In this document: positions 35,283 through 48,193 of the stretch, piece by piece
How the letters are laid out: each line of letters starts with the position of its first letter
Numbering within the stretch: the first letter of the stretch is position 1
Origin: Cichorium intybus
Taxonomy: Eukaryota > Streptophyta > Magnoliopsida > Asterales > Asteraceae
Assembly: GCA_023525715.1 (NCBI GenBank)
Contig: CM042012.1
Coordinates: forward strand, 54,117,004 to 54,181,003
Direction of reading: 5' to 3'
DNA length: 64,000 bases
Translations under genes and position numbers: made by a program
The notes under the pieces: model-generated
What the model saw: the letters and a program-made list of their open reading frames with translations, nothing else
Databases searched by the model: none
What the model was told of the DNA's origin: nothing

Positions 35283-38020
35283 CATTTGCTGTCAGAAATC
35301 GGGTAGATGATACCCGCATCAAGTAGCTTCATGATTTCTTTATCCACCACCTCTTGCATTTTTGGGTTAAGCCTTCTCTGGTGCTGGGCTGATGGCTTTG
35401 AATCCTCTTCCATCAGTATCTTGTGAGAACAGATGGTTGGGCTTATTCCCTTGATGTCTGAGATGCTCCATGCAATGGCATTCTTCCTTCTTCTGAGAAC
35501 TTTCATAAGCTCTTCTTTCTCTTCTTGGCTCAATTCAGCAGAAATGACAACTGGGTGCTCTTTGGTCTCAGTCAAAAATGCATACTCCAAATGGTTTGGA
35601 AGTATTTTCAATTCTAGAATGCTCTGGTTCCTTGGAGAATTTTGCTTTGGAAGTATCGTTTCATCTTGGTCAGCGAAATGAGGTTCATCTTTCAACAGTT
35701 CTTCTAGTTCCTTCAGATCTTTTTCTGGATCGAAAGATTTCTCAGCAAGTTGCATTTCATGACTGTGGTTTTCTTCTTGTATCGCCCTTGCCTCTTCTTC
35801 CAATAGCAAATCGAAAGTGTCGATATGGAAGACTGTGTCATCACTCATCGTCGAGTGTTTGATCGTATGGTCCATGCCAAAGGTGATGGCGTCAGTGCCA
35901 ACCCTAATGGTTAGTTTTGTGTCATGGACGTCTATTAACGCTCTTGCTGTGGCCAAAAAGGGTCTTCCGAGAAGAATGGGAACTTCATCATCTTCCTCCA
36001 TATCCAGTATGACAAAATCTACAGGAAAAACAAATTTGTCAACTTTAACAAGAAGATCTTCTACAATACCTCTAGGATAAGTTACCGCCTTATTAGCAAG
36101 ATTAATTGCCATTCGAACTGGTTTCGGTTCTGGTAGATTTAGCTTCTTATAGAATGAATATGGCATTAAATTTATGCTAGCGCCTAAGTCTGCTAAACCA
36201 TAGCTACTAGCATGGTTTCCAAATGTGCAAGGAAGATGTAAACCGCCGGGGTCTCCCACTTTCTCTGGTAAGTTCTTCATCATCGTAGCGTAGCATTTTT
36301 CACTTAATGTGACCAATGACACTTCTTCCATTTTCTTGCGGTTAGTGAGAAGGTCTTTGAGGAATTTGGCATATTTTGGCATTTGTGTGATTGCATCAAC
36401 GAAAGGAATGTTGATGCTTAGCTGCTTTAGGTGTTCAAGGAATTTCTTGAATTCTTTGTCTTCTTTCTCTTTCTTCAACCGTTGAGGAAATGGAATGGTC
36501 GGTTGGTGCGGCTCTGTTGAAGATGTCTCTTTTGTTCCTTCGCTTTTTGTATGCTCATTATCTTTCTCCGCTTTACCTATTTGTGAGTCAAGAGTTGAAT
36601 CGATGATATTTTCCACGACTGCTGGTGGGATGATTTTACCGCTTCTGGTAGTTATTGCTTTGGCTTGGGCTCGTGGGTTCGGCTCGGTGTTGGTGGGAAG
36701 CGTCCCTGGTAATCTATCTTGCAAAACTTTGGATATTTGACCAATTTGGTTTTCGATTTTTTGAATGGAAGCTGCTTGATTTCTCAGTTGAACTTCGGTT
36801 GCTGAGTGTCTCTTTTCTGATCCTTCCATAAATTTGCCCAAAATGTCTTCTAAACTTGGCTTCTTTTCTTGGGTATGTTGTGGGTTAAATCCTGGTGGTG
36901 GCTGTTTATGTTGATTATAGGGTTGTTGCTGGCGTTCGAATGGTGGTTGTTGCCTCTGTTGTTGGTTGTAAAAATCATTTCCTCCCCGCCAGTTATTTCT
37001 TCGTATCGGGTAGTCGAATCTATCTCCGGATGAGTAACAAGCATCTGCTTTCTTGTTACCGTCTTCATCATAAGGACAGTCTTTTTGTAGGTGAGGACCG
37101 CTGCAGTTGTCACATCCTACCGCGATTGCATGGATGCTTTGATTCATTTTCTTGAGGTCTCTCCCAAATTGGTCCAGTCGGTTATGTATGGCTGACATTC
37201 CTTCCACTGCTTCTTCCTTTAGCTTCCTTCGACATGACGGATCTCTTGAGGAATGGTAGTGGTGGGAATGTTTTGCAAGTTCCTCAATTCTTTCGTAAGC
37301 ATCTGTGGCGGTTAGGTTTATGAGTGATCCTCGCCCGTCGAGTAATTGTCTGGTTTGCGTATTGATGCAATCATAGAACTTCTGTACTTTCTGATGTTTG
37401 TCCATATCGTGTTGTGGACAATCTTGAATCAATTCTTTGAATCGACTCCATGCTTGGTACAAAGTTTCATCTTCGTCTTGAAGGAAGTTTTGAATTTTTG
37501 CTTTCATTTTATTGATTTTGGAAGGTGGAGTGTATTCTTCAATGAAATCATATTTTAATCCGTCCCAGGTAGTGATGGAACCTGGAGGTAGTCTCTTTAA
37601 CCATTTCTTTGCACCTTCGCGTAGTGTCATTGGAAAAATTCGTAACATGATTGCATCTGAGGAAATTCCTGGAATGTTGAAACAATCAGTTATTTCTGTG
37701 ACTTGTTCGATGTGTTCGACTGGATCTTCGTCTTCCGTCCCTTTGAAAGTAATTCCTTTTAGAGCGGAAAGGTAATGGCCTTTAAGCTCAAGATTTGCAT
37801 TTTCAGGAATTTTTGGGCGTATGAGGCTTGGTCCTGTTCCGTCTCGTGCTCGGTTGTAGTATGCTTTCAAGGTTGGTTCTGGTTCGTTAACTGGGGCAGC
37901 CATTTCTTCTATTGGTTCTTCTTTTGGGAAAATACTTCTTCTTGTTTTTCTCCTGATGTTAAATTCACGTTCTGGTTCGTTCAATGGAGGTATGATGTTC
38001 GGTTGTGAACTTCGGGTCAT
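35283..38020 (-). CDS. Athila gag-protease and start of RT (gag-pol, first segment)
   Basis: Open from ATG at 38020 (MTRSSQPN) to the insertion of element B. Gag capsid block at about residues 70-230 (HIEQVTEITDCFNIPG, FPMTLREGAKKWLKRLP, LYQAWSRFKELIQDCP); it forms the virus-like particle. A zinc knuckle of the Athila kind, CDNCSGPHLQKDC, lies at about 303-315, followed by Gln-rich linker. Aspartic protease at about 600-700: LADLGASINLMP, with Asp-Leu-Gly in place of the usual Asp-Ser/Thr-Gly, as in other Athila elements, and VPILLGRPFLATARALID. The RT beginning (ISPTICSHKILMEED, RRLNPKMQEVVDKEI) is cut by B. No internal stop. An upstream TTG at 38047 is in frame but ATG is the better start. 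Confidence 0.88.
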
Positions 38021-38580
38021 AAACTGCACATTAGAAACTGTTTGCAAGTTGGGTGCGTTTCTCTGTTTTTTTTTATTAAAATAAAATATATAAATTTTTT
38101 TTTATATTTATATTTTTTTTACAAATAAATTTTTTTTTATATAAAAAAAACAAATGGAATAAAAAAAATAAAATTTAAAACCTTTAAAACCTTTATGTAA
38201 TCAATCAGTTATAACAACCGAATATCTTATCAAATCCACTATAATGCGTTGACTATCAAATAAAGAACGGCCAGGCAGGACAGTAGGGAGGCAGGACTCT
38301 TTCGGTCAATGACCTTTCGAAAATCCAACAACCAAACCGGATCTGTCTATTCTGACACCGTTCTCGTAAGTAGAATTACTAGCATGATAGTTGGATTGAT
38401 AATCAATTTAGTTTGAAACAACTAAATAAATTGCAAGCGGATCTTAAAATTATTTAGTAAACAAATATAGAGAAATACAAGCAAGTCTTGAAACAAACTA
38501 GAAAAATTAATTTCCTACGGTAGAAACCGTAAAAAGGATCGATTGACTAACAATTGTAAACAATAGAATTAATTAAATAA
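38021..38580 (-). other. Leader of element A
   Basis: Untranslated region between PBS and gag. 38070-38170 is made of long T runs (A runs in sense). 38270-38400 is more mixed and could hold a splice donor for the downstream ORF, but I cannot fix one. Confidence 0.5.
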
Positions 38581-38582
38581 TT

Positions 38583-38599
38583 CCCCGGCAACGGCGCCA
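38583..38599 (-). other. Athila primer-binding site
   Basis: The minus strand reads TGGCGCCGTTGCCGGGG, the PBS usual in Athila elements and generally assigned to tRNA-Asp, 6 bp from the 5' LTR. Confidence 0.88.
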
Positions 38600-38605
38600 A
38601 AAACT

Positions 38606-40284
38606 TGTTGTGTACAAAACAACTAACTATTAGTTATTATGTTTTTAAAGTCTTGATCCAATTATTTACCTAATTGTATGACTATTAGACTTACGAGCAA
38701 GTATTACTCGATCATTTAATAGTATAGTTTTGGTAAGTAAAGGTATCGAATTTCCACAGGGAATTATTAACTAACTTAAGGTTTTCAATTATCAATCAAA
38801 CAATTTAGAGGCGAGTTTTAGTAAAAACTCGTAAAACTAAGTTTTAGATGCTTGTAAAATAGACGAAATAATAAATAACAATTATCGTAACAACACAACA
38901 ATTAAGAGATAATATGATCAAATTATAACAAGGGAAGCTTTCGCCTAGGATTTGTTGATTCATATAAATCTAGGTTGACTAGTTTTGATTATGTGCAATG
39001 AGTTAAAATAGGTAGCATTAAGTGGTAGGATCATATGGTCAAGTCACCAATTCTATAATTTCTAAGTTAATATAGCACAATGGTCATGTAACTAAATAAC
39101 TTATAATCATGAATAATTAATATAATCTAGCATGCAAACATAGGCCATACCCTAATGGTCATAGTGATATGATCATACAATCAATGGTCATGAGTTGTAA
39201 CTAAATATGATATAAGTTTTATTTCACTAATCAAGTTTATAGCTAGAATAACCTCCCTAGTTAAATGGTCAATAACTAGTCCAATGATATGTAGGTGTCA
39301 ATTAAACATCAAAATGGTTCATATGTTCAATACGTTTAAATGGTCAATAAACATTAATCATATGAAGATGGCTATCAAGATTATAAACTTTAATCACATT
39401 CAATATGTATAGCATGCAAATTATATATCCTAACCGAAATTTAACTCGAATCAAGAACTAGATCAACACAAATTTATATTAATGAATCAACATCACCTAG
39501 GCAAAAGCTACAGGGAATCTAGCCTAGCATGGTATCAAGTATACAATAACAATAAGAATAATACATGATAAAAGATACCAACCGGTTAAATTCGATGAAT
39601 CCTTGCAACAAATGAAGATCCTAGCTCCTTCTTGTAATGTAAATAACTCTCAAATACATTTATCACACATGAAATATTGAAATACACGAATTATAATAGT
39701 TCTAAAATGTCAAATGACTGATTTCTCTCTTGGATTCTAACAATGGTCCTTTTAATGGTCGTCAATGGCCTTCTATTTATAGCAGCTGCAGTCTCAGGGC
39801 GCGGTGCGCCTCGATGAGGGCGGGGTGCGCCTGAGTGGATGAGATCTGGCAGAGATCTGGCAGTCTTTATCGCTGGAAAGGCCACGTGATGGTTCGCTTT
39901 TCAGATCGGATCTAGGGCGCGGTGCGCCCAAAGGTAAGGCGGGGTGCGCCCTTGCACATGTTAGGCAACCCGGTTGAATCATTAGATGAACCCACGCTTC
40001 ATTATTTTAATCTCAAGTGGATCAGCATGTCGAACACTGGCATCATCCTAGGCGCAGTGCGCCCTTGGTCTGGGCGGGGTGCGCCCCTGCTGAAATCAGA
40101 ATTTCACTTTGTTTCAATTAACGCTCAAATCTCTTGTAAAATCCGATCTTTTGCTCCATATGTGTCTTTTAGCTACAAAATGTATTTTTAGCATATTAGG
40201 TATCTTTAGTTCATAAAATGTATGAAACTAAACTAAAATGACACTGATATCGCCCGGAAAATATGTATAATTTACGCGATATCA
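38606..40284 (-). repeat. 5' LTR of element A (1679 bp)
   Basis: Partner of 16858-18536 with about 8 substitutions seen, for example CACGTGATGG versus CACATGATGG. It holds the same three GC-box pairs. Confidence 0.93.
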
Positions 40285-40351
40285 ACAAACTTTAATCTCT
40301 TAGTTGTTCATGAAAAACACATCATACTACCTCTTAATATCTACTCTTTTG

Positions 40352-40441
<90 letters not shown>

Positions 40442-41319
40442 TTTCATTAGGTTTATCTATAATTACACCCAACACACTTCCTTTTACTCTTCCTGCTTAA
40501 AAGTTTTCATTCTTCTTTCTTATATGAATTTAATTCACATATCTGTACTCACATTCTTTTCCAATCTTTCTTTCTTTGGTCACCATAGTGACCTTTTCTT
40601 ATTTTTTTATTCCATAATCATAGTTCATTTCCGTTAGACAACTGAAATTTTCAATTATACTCTTTATTTTATAGCTGTACTATATACTTCTTTACTTCTA
40701 TTAACATTTTCAATACATTTATACATTCTGGCCATATCTCTTCTACTGATCCCTGTCTTACTTTACGTTATTTCTCATATCATATGGTGGTTATCACGAC
40801 CACAAATTTGCATTTTTCTTCGTCATTACATTTTATTCTTGTCATCTTATTTTCAGTACTCTTTACTCATTCTTCCTTATGTTTTATTACATATACTTTA
40901 TACTGATTCATATAAGGTATGGGGTTTTCCCCACTACTTACTTCGTATTTGTTACTTCATCTTTAACACTTTTCCTTTATACTTTAGTATTTTCATTCAT
41001 ACTTGATTTTCTTCCATAGGTATACTGAATCTATACCCCTCAAACCTTCCATACTTATCTCTTACAGCTTTACATAGTTCCTGTGTGGTTCCACCAGACT
41101 CAAATGTATATCCTGTGATTATGATAGTACAGGCCCATATTATTATAACCACCTATACACATTTGCTTCCAGTTTTACCACCAGGACTCATGTTCCGCTG
41201 TTGTGGATTTACTCTCAGTTCTACTTACTCTCAACATCATACTCAAGTATGTACTCTACTTAACTCCTACATAGTTTAAGTCTAAGTTCAAGTACTGACA
41301 CCTAGTTCGCTTAAACTAT
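40285..41319 (-). other. 5' interior of element C (leader, degenerate)
   Basis: Continues 15111-16857 on the other side of element A and has the same T-rich, G-poor plus strand. Near the PBS (41080-41300) the sense strand resembles the leader of element D, sharing a GGTGATTATGGTAAT-like phrase and an ATATGGGCC phrase, so the families are related. No gag could be recognised. A (TA)n tract lies at 40357-40440. Confidence 0.55.
40357..40440. repeat. (TA)n microsatellite
   Basis: About 84 bp of TA repeats inside the leader of element C. Confidence 0.97.
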
Positions 41320-41332
41320 GGCTCTGATACCA
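41320..41332 (-). other. Primer-binding site of element C
   Basis: The minus strand reads TGGTATCAGAGCC, 4 bp from the 5' LTR; this identifies 41337-43903 as the 5' LTR. Confidence 0.88.
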
Positions 41333-41336
41333 AAAC

Positions 41337-43903
41337 TGTAACACCCCTTTCTCAAACCATAATTTAATATAGTTTATAATACAAAACATTTTACAAAATG
41401 TGACCATGAAAAGTCACCTAATTTTTTTTACAAACTTTATTCTGAAAGGGTATTACAGACTCAATACAGAAAACCATAATTTAAACTTACTGTATTTCAT
41501 ACTGGTCCCACTCCAGCTCCTGTTCATCTCACCTAAGTACATAGCATGTAAAAAATAATACGTGAGACAAAAAGTCTCGTGAGTAATATGGGTTTTAGAC
41601 CTAAAACTTTTCTGCTTTAAAACTTGGAATATAAGCAAGTAAACTACTAGAACTTATTTCATAATAAATCTCAAATCTCTTTTCTTTTCTATCTTCAAAA
41701 CTCATAAATACTTTCTTTCTCAAAAACTACTTTTTTTTATCAAAACTGTATTCTTTCTCAAAAACTACTTTCTTTTACCAAAACTGTATTCTTTCTCAAA
41801 ACTGATTTCTTTCTTTAAAAGCTACTTTCCTTCTTATAACTGCTTTCTTTCTCATTTACTTGTGACCAATTGAAACTCATGAATTCATTTAGTTTAATTC
41901 ATTCTACTAGCTCCCCTCGCGGGACAGAACAGATCTGCCCGCTAGGTTATGCTCATTCTGTCTCCCCTTTGTGACTTGGAACGAATTCAAGCACAAGGGT
42001 ATACTAAGCTAGACAACTACTTCGCGACGGGAGGTACCATCCCAGTAGTGTCTTCTGATCCCCCGATTATGTGGGTGATCCTAGTCCGGACAACTAACTC
42101 TTTCTTCTTTCTTTCTTTAATTCTTATCTCATTACATCTTAAATTGGTCAAAATGGGACACAATTTATAAATAACTCAACTCATAAACTTTTAGACTCAT
42201 AATCAAAAATATCTTTAAAACTAATCTCAACATCTTTAGCTCATGTATGGAGCTTCTTTCAAAACTTTATAAATTATACTTCTTTAAATACTGAACTTCT
42301 TTAAAATCTCTTTTAAACACTTAGCTCTTAGAGCTACTTTCAAAACTATTTCCAAACCTTAAAATTTGCAAATATTTGGAAATCTCATTTTCTGAAAATA
42401 TCATTTTGCTATGTACTAGGAAAAATCCTCATAAAACTCACCTTGATGTTGCTACAAGCCTCTAAGCCTCTCGTATTCCTTTTCCTTTCCCGTGCTCAAT
42501 GGTATTTGAAGCACCACCTATACAAGTATCATGTATAAATACTCAATATAATTAACTCTATAGTTCTAAAGTCTCATATGACACAATTCCAGGTTATAAC
42601 AAATGTATAACCATTAATAAACTCGTTTTATAGTTTTTCTCCGAAATACGCGTATTTTGCTACAGTACCCCCGAGGGGTCGTATTTCAGTTCCGACACTT
42701 TTCCATGAAGTCTTCTACTATATTAGACTTGTATTTCAAATTTGAAGTTAATTTGACAAGTCTAGCTCAAATTCTAAAAATCAAGTTTTGACATAAACTT
42801 GAAGTTTAGCCACTGCCGCTACAGTGACTTTTCCGCAAGGTCAGATTACGGATTTGACCATTCCCGATATGTTTTTATACCATTTTAAGGCTATGACAAA
42901 AATTTCAGATCAAACGGACATGCCTAGCTATGGTTTCTAACTTTTATGGTTTCTATCATTTTGGTCCCTGTCTGATGGGCGCACTGCGCCAGGGTTGGGC
43001 GCACTGCGCCTAGGCGCACCCCGCCCTGATCCTGGGCGCACTGCGCCTAGCGCCTGGGCAGACTCCTGATCAGTCATGATTTGGCACTGTAGCACGCAGT
43101 TTTGACATTTTAAGTCCTTAATCCAGGTCTTAATCATATGGGGTTTGTTCTAGGACCAAAACCCTTGACTAATAACAAGTTTTAAGCCATTAGAAACACC
43201 TTAATCACACCAATTCATGATTTAGGGTTCTTGAGCAACATTTCAATTTCTCAACAATAGCAACCTACTTTGCTATTTTTAACATATGTTCTTACTACAT
43301 GAACATGTTTAAGCCCAGAAATCATATACACTTCATGGATTATGACTGAAATTACAGATTTCAGTCCACTCCATGGAAGCTCATCAAGAACACACAAAAG
43401 CTTAGGTTTACTAACCTTGTTTAACTTAGGAATCACCAATTCCAATGTTGTTTCCTTTGATTTCTTGGCAAAACTTCAAGAATTTCTTCTTCCCTCTTGC
43501 TCTCTAGCTCTCTCTCGTATCTTCTGAAATGTTCCACTGGGTTCTTGATTATGAGAGGATAACTCTCATATATCATTTATATTTAAAGTTTTATAAATTA
43601 TTTACACTTTGGTCCCTTAAATCTCAACTTTCATTCAAAAATGGTCCTAAGACCCATAACTTTGCAACCAAAGTTCCATTAACTTCTAACTTAACATTTT
43701 CTTGACATTTTGGTCATTTCCATGTCAAATGACCATTTTGCCCTTTTCGGCCATTACTATTCATGCGGTAAAACTCCAAATTTCATATAAACTCTTATTT
43801 ATTATATTATTATTTTACATAATACATGTTATTTTACACAATAGTCTTATAACATGTCAAAAGACCGTTTTACCCTTTTACAACTTTTTCGCGGGTTCTT
43901 ACA
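41337..43903 (-). repeat. 5' LTR of element C (2567 bp)
   Basis: Partner of 10719-13291, ending TTCTTACA and followed by target duplication CATAT (43904-43908). Confidence 0.93.
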
Positions 43904-43989
43904 CATATAGCAGCACCTTTCTTTAAACCCATGTTTTAAACTGTACCCTTGATATGACACTACGAACAATAAACAACATTTCATAAATG

Positions 43990-44052
<63 letters not shown>

Positions 44053-44742
44053 GTGTGAAAAACTTAGATGTAGCCATCACAGTTTGTATGGAACTAGGGT
44101 TCACACCCCGCACGTTGTAGCGGAGACCGTGTATTTGTTTGATAAATACAATCTACCATATACAAACAAATTTTTGAAAAGAATTAAAACTTATTTGTAA
44201 AAAGTAAAAAGTATTCAAAAACATGTATGCATACAAATATGTAAAATAAGCAATTCCGTAGAAATTGATTCTTAAAAGTCTAAGTTGTAAAATAAGATGT
44301 AAAATTGATGAAACTAAGATAATATCGAAAAAACCAAGTTCTTAATATCATATGAGAAAAAAGATTAAAATTTTGGCAAAACTGTAAGAAAAAAATTTAG
44401 GTTTGCAAAAAAAATTTAGGCTAAAATCATAAAAAAGAAAGGTTATCGAATATTACTGAAGTTGGGAAAGTAATATGAAATTTTCAATTGGTAAAATGCT
44501 TAATCTGTAAAAAGAAAAAGTCACTGGATGAATAAATGTGATATTACTAAAGTTTGAGAGGTAATGTTCAAATTTCAATTGGTAAAATTATACTAAAACA
44601 TTAGATTTATAAAATAAATTAAATTTATGTTAAAATTGAAAAAATATATAAGATTAATTTATAAGATATTATGGAACTTGAGGGTTAAAATAAAAAATAA
44701 AATCTTCTCACCAATCAGGACCATACTTTGCTAAATGTATGG
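43904..44742. other. Intergenic with (TA)n at 43990-44051
   Basis: AT-rich, no gene recognised. Two diverged copies of a stretch around TTTTCAATTGGTAAAAT / TTTCAATTGGTAAAAT lie near 44475 and 44570. Confidence 0.55.
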
Positions 44743-44972
<230 letters not shown>

Positions 44973-45084
44973 GGGATGGGTTCAGTGCAGAACCAAATTA
45001 AATCACCTAACTGCAGAACCATATTCTTAACCGTAAGATTAAAATCTAAGTAAAAGGGTACGATCGTCAACAATCTTAAATTGC

Positions 45085-45860
45085 TATGTTCATCTATGAA
45101 CATATGTTCATCTATGAACATATGTTCATCTATGAACATATGTTCATCAATGAACACATGTAAATTACATGAACAAAGTTGTCTGATCACTCTTTTAATT
45201 TTGCGTTTCTCTCTCCCTTTGATCAAAATACAAACAAAAGTTCAATCCTAATAAGATCAACCAATACATTGATCAAGTCTCAAAAATTACATGAGAAAAG
45301 TTAAAAGAATAAGAACACCTCACGATTCAACATCAAAGTCTCAAACGAATGAAACAATGTTCATATATGAACAATGTTCATATATGAATCATGTTCATAT
45401 ATGAACATTACATGACAGTTCTCAACGTTCTTGCTTCTATACATCTTCAACATCGAACGAATCATTGTGTGCACGTCATATTGTTGATTGACCTGTGAGC
45501 AACAAAGCATAAAAATCGATTAGGTTCTTGGTGCTAAAATCGTATTCCCTGACCTGTAAACAAACATTGCTCAAAATCAATATATGTTCATTTATGAACA
45601 TATGTTCATTTATGAACATATGTTCATATATGAACATATGTTCATTAGTGAACATATGAACTAAAATACCAAATAGGATACCACAATACCGTGAATAATT
45701 AAACACATATCAGACTCCCTTCAATACAAACTCAAACGAAATATCCAATTCCAATTGAAATAAACCAAATTGCTAATTTGCAGTTCCAATTGAAAAAACT
45801 AGATATTGAAACCAGTTTGTAAGAAAATGTTCATCAGTGAACATTGTTCATATATGAATA
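45085..45860. repeat. Four clusters of an 18-bp palindromic repeat
   Basis: Units of the form TGTTCAT-NN-ATGAACA, mostly joined by AT: four units at 45085-45156, three at 45356-45408, four at 45583-45654 and two degenerate ones at about 45826-45858. Each unit is an inverted repeat with 7-bp arms and a 2-bp centre (CT, CA, AT, TT, AG). No coding role. Confidence 0.9.
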
Positions 45861-46509
45861 GGGTCAATAAACACGAGAATCACAAAGGGCACGAAGAATG
45901 CATCCTAGACCAACTTTCTGTGTAAGCTTTTCATGAATCTATAGTCATTGATCACAGGTGGGCCGATCACCGGTACATAATCCTCTATACAGGTACCTGT
46001 TAGAATTATATAAAAACAAGCTCAGATTCACAACCTGCAAGCCAAAAACAGAGAATGGAGGAACGTATGAAGAGATGAAGAAACAGGGACTGACTTCATG
46101 AGAATATCATAGTACTCAGAATCCAAAGAGGTGAACATCAAATCCACATCCTTTATTGCCATTAACGCTCTATGCACCACAATCCAATATGAACCACAAT
46201 CCAATTTGCAGACTACATCAAACAAATTCAAAAACTACATTTGTATTTATCATATAATTTAGCACTCAAATCGACGATAATCGGCTTGTATATCGGTTCC
46301 CGCAATGAGAAATTAGAGATTACAAACTTCAGTTTTCGATAACCGGTTTTCGTTAATTCTTACAAAAAGACGTACAAATGAGCGAGATCAAGGTAGAACA
46401 AACCTTGCATCTTTCATCTCTGGTCTTCGGTGGAGATCCTTGCAGAGCAGTTTTGAGGGCTTCTACCGACTTGTACCTAATCAATCAATCGATGACCTAG
46501 TTCCTGCAA

Positions 46510-46665
46510 CGCACTTGGATCGAGATGAGGATAGGAGAATGTAAGCTATTTTGAGATCGAGATGAGGTTGGATCGAGATGAGGTTGAATCGAGATGAGGA
46601 TAGGAGAATCGTTGTTATTTTGCGATCGAGATGAGATTGGATCGAGATGAGGTTGAATCGCCATG
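46510..46665. repeat. Minisatellite with GGATCGAGATGAGG units
   Basis: Repeats of GGATCGAGATGAGGTTG / GGATCGAGATGAGGATAG arranged in larger blocks with GAGAAT spacers, inside the Mutator-like element. Confidence 0.8.
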
Positions 46666-47136
46666 CCTTGAATGAACTCACTAAATCCACTAGCAATCGC
46701 TAAATCCTTGTACGCCATATATCTGCCGGAAGACATGGTAGATGAATCCGGCGATCGGGGTTTAGATCACGTTCTCGAATTTGCTGTACCAGCACAGCGG
46801 ACGATTCACTCTCTCTTTCTTTCACACACAAGAATCAGGAGATATTAGAGTCAGTGGAAGGAAAGACAGATGTGAGCTTGCATTTATTGTTAAAGGGATT
46901 GAAATCGAGATTGAGATGAGAAGGTCCAATCGTACACGAAATTGGCGATTGAAGTTGGAGACATTGAAAGGATAAAAACCCTATTATGTCCTTAAATGGG
47001 AATAATCCCCTGCACAACAAATATACTTTTATTGTACACCCATTTTTAATCTAATCCATTGATGTAATGATCTGATGGTTATAGGATTGGTTCTGCAGTT
47101 AGGTGATTTAATTTGGTTCTGTATTGAACCTATATA

Positions 47137-47883
47137 TAGACCTGGCAATGGAGCGGGTTTGGAGCGGATCGGCATTGATCCAAACCCGTTTATCAAATTT
47201 CAAAAGTTAACCCAAACCCGATCCGTAACCCGCAGGGTTTTGAATAATCAAACCCATACCCTTATCCACCGGATCAACGGATACCCAAACCCGATCCGTA
47301 ACCCGCATTGTAACAAATATAACATGAATCGCATTTTTGCTTGATACTTATAAAATAATTTTTTCATAATAAAACAAACGTCTAATATAGCCTAATACTT
47401 AAAATAACAATTCCAAAACAAAACAAACGTCTACTATTGGAAACATGCATGAGAAAATCGATTGTTGTCTGATGATTGTCGATGGAAGTTGTTAAGATCG
47501 AAGCCATCGTTGATCTTTATTCCACTTGGAGTCGAATGATATTCACGATTCACGAATCAGGATTTGGAACGACTCCTCGAGGACATGACTCTCGAGTATT
47601 GTGTTTGCGTGTGACTTCCTATATGCTATCGGCTATACCTCTATGTCCCGTAATTGTAAAGTAATTAATTTATATATAATAAAGTTATTTTAATATAATT
47701 TTATACGGGGCGGGTTATTAACGGAGCGGATCGATAGTGATCCAAACCCAACCCTTTTACTTAAAGGGTTAACGGGTATGGGTCGTTAGCGGGTTAACGG
47801 ATCATAAATAACGATCCAAACTCATATATTTTGCACGGGTTTGGAGCGGATCAGGGTCAAAACCCGCTCCATTGCCAGGTCTA
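47137..47883. mobile_element. hAT MITE, 747 bp
   Basis: Inverted ends TAGACCTGGCAATGGAGC, continuing GGGTTT, at both sides. An exact 8-bp duplication CCTATATA lies at 47129-47136 and 47884-47891. The interior repeats phrases such as AACCCGATCCGTAACCCG. No transposase. It landed at the edge of the Mutator-like element, splitting it from its (TA)n flank. Confidence 0.9.
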
Positions 47884-48190
<307 letters not shown>

Positions 48191-48193
48191 ATA

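Larger units (their letters stand above)
16858..40284 (-). mobile_element. Element A: Athila-type gypsy retrotransposon
   Basis: Minus strand, with 1679-bp LTRs at 16858-18536 (3') and 38606-40284 (5') and the Athila-type PBS TGGCGCCGTTGCCGGGG. It carries gag-protease-RT-RNase H-integrase in one frame and an extra ORF between pol and the 3' LTR, the layout of Athila elements. It is inserted in the interior of element C; flanks are ACATA and ACAAA, a target duplication with one mismatch. Its own length without element B is about 13.2 kb. About 8 LTR differences were seen. It is disabled by the insertion of B in RT and one nonsense codon, but otherwise nearly complete. Confidence 0.9.
10719..43903 (-). 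mobile_element. Element C: Tekay-like gypsy with nested insertions
   Basis: An outer LTR retrotransposon on the minus strand. LTRs at 10719-13291 (3') and 41337-43903 (5') are flanked by the perfect 5-bp duplication CATAT (10714-10718, 43904-43908). PBS at 41320-41332, polypurine tract at 13292-13304. Of the 33.2 kb, 16858-40284 is the nested Athila element A, leaving about 9.8 kb of its own. The pol remnants (integrase plus chromodomain) place it with Tekay/Del chromoviruses. About 20 substitutions were counted by eye between the LTRs, the most of the nested series. Confidence 0.9.
44973..47130. mobile_element. Mutator-like element, non-autonomous, 2158 bp
   Basis: Left end GGGATGGGTTCAGTGCAG, then an inverted match of more than 30 bp to the right end (both arms contain AACCAAATTAAATCACC and TAACTGCAGAACCA). 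The right arm is slightly shorter (GTATTGAACC at its tip). It was inserted in (TA)n, so a 9-bp duplication would be TA repeats and cannot be proven. No transposase motif. Interior frames such as 46028-46231 (minus) have no recognised domain, but the interior is more complex than a MITE, and captured host fragments are possible. Confidence 0.65.

Noticed and set aside
45085..45654. CRISPR-like array of short palindromic repeats
   Set aside because: Eukaryotic context, units directly adjacent without spacers of constant length, and no Cas genes; it is a tandem palindrome array.
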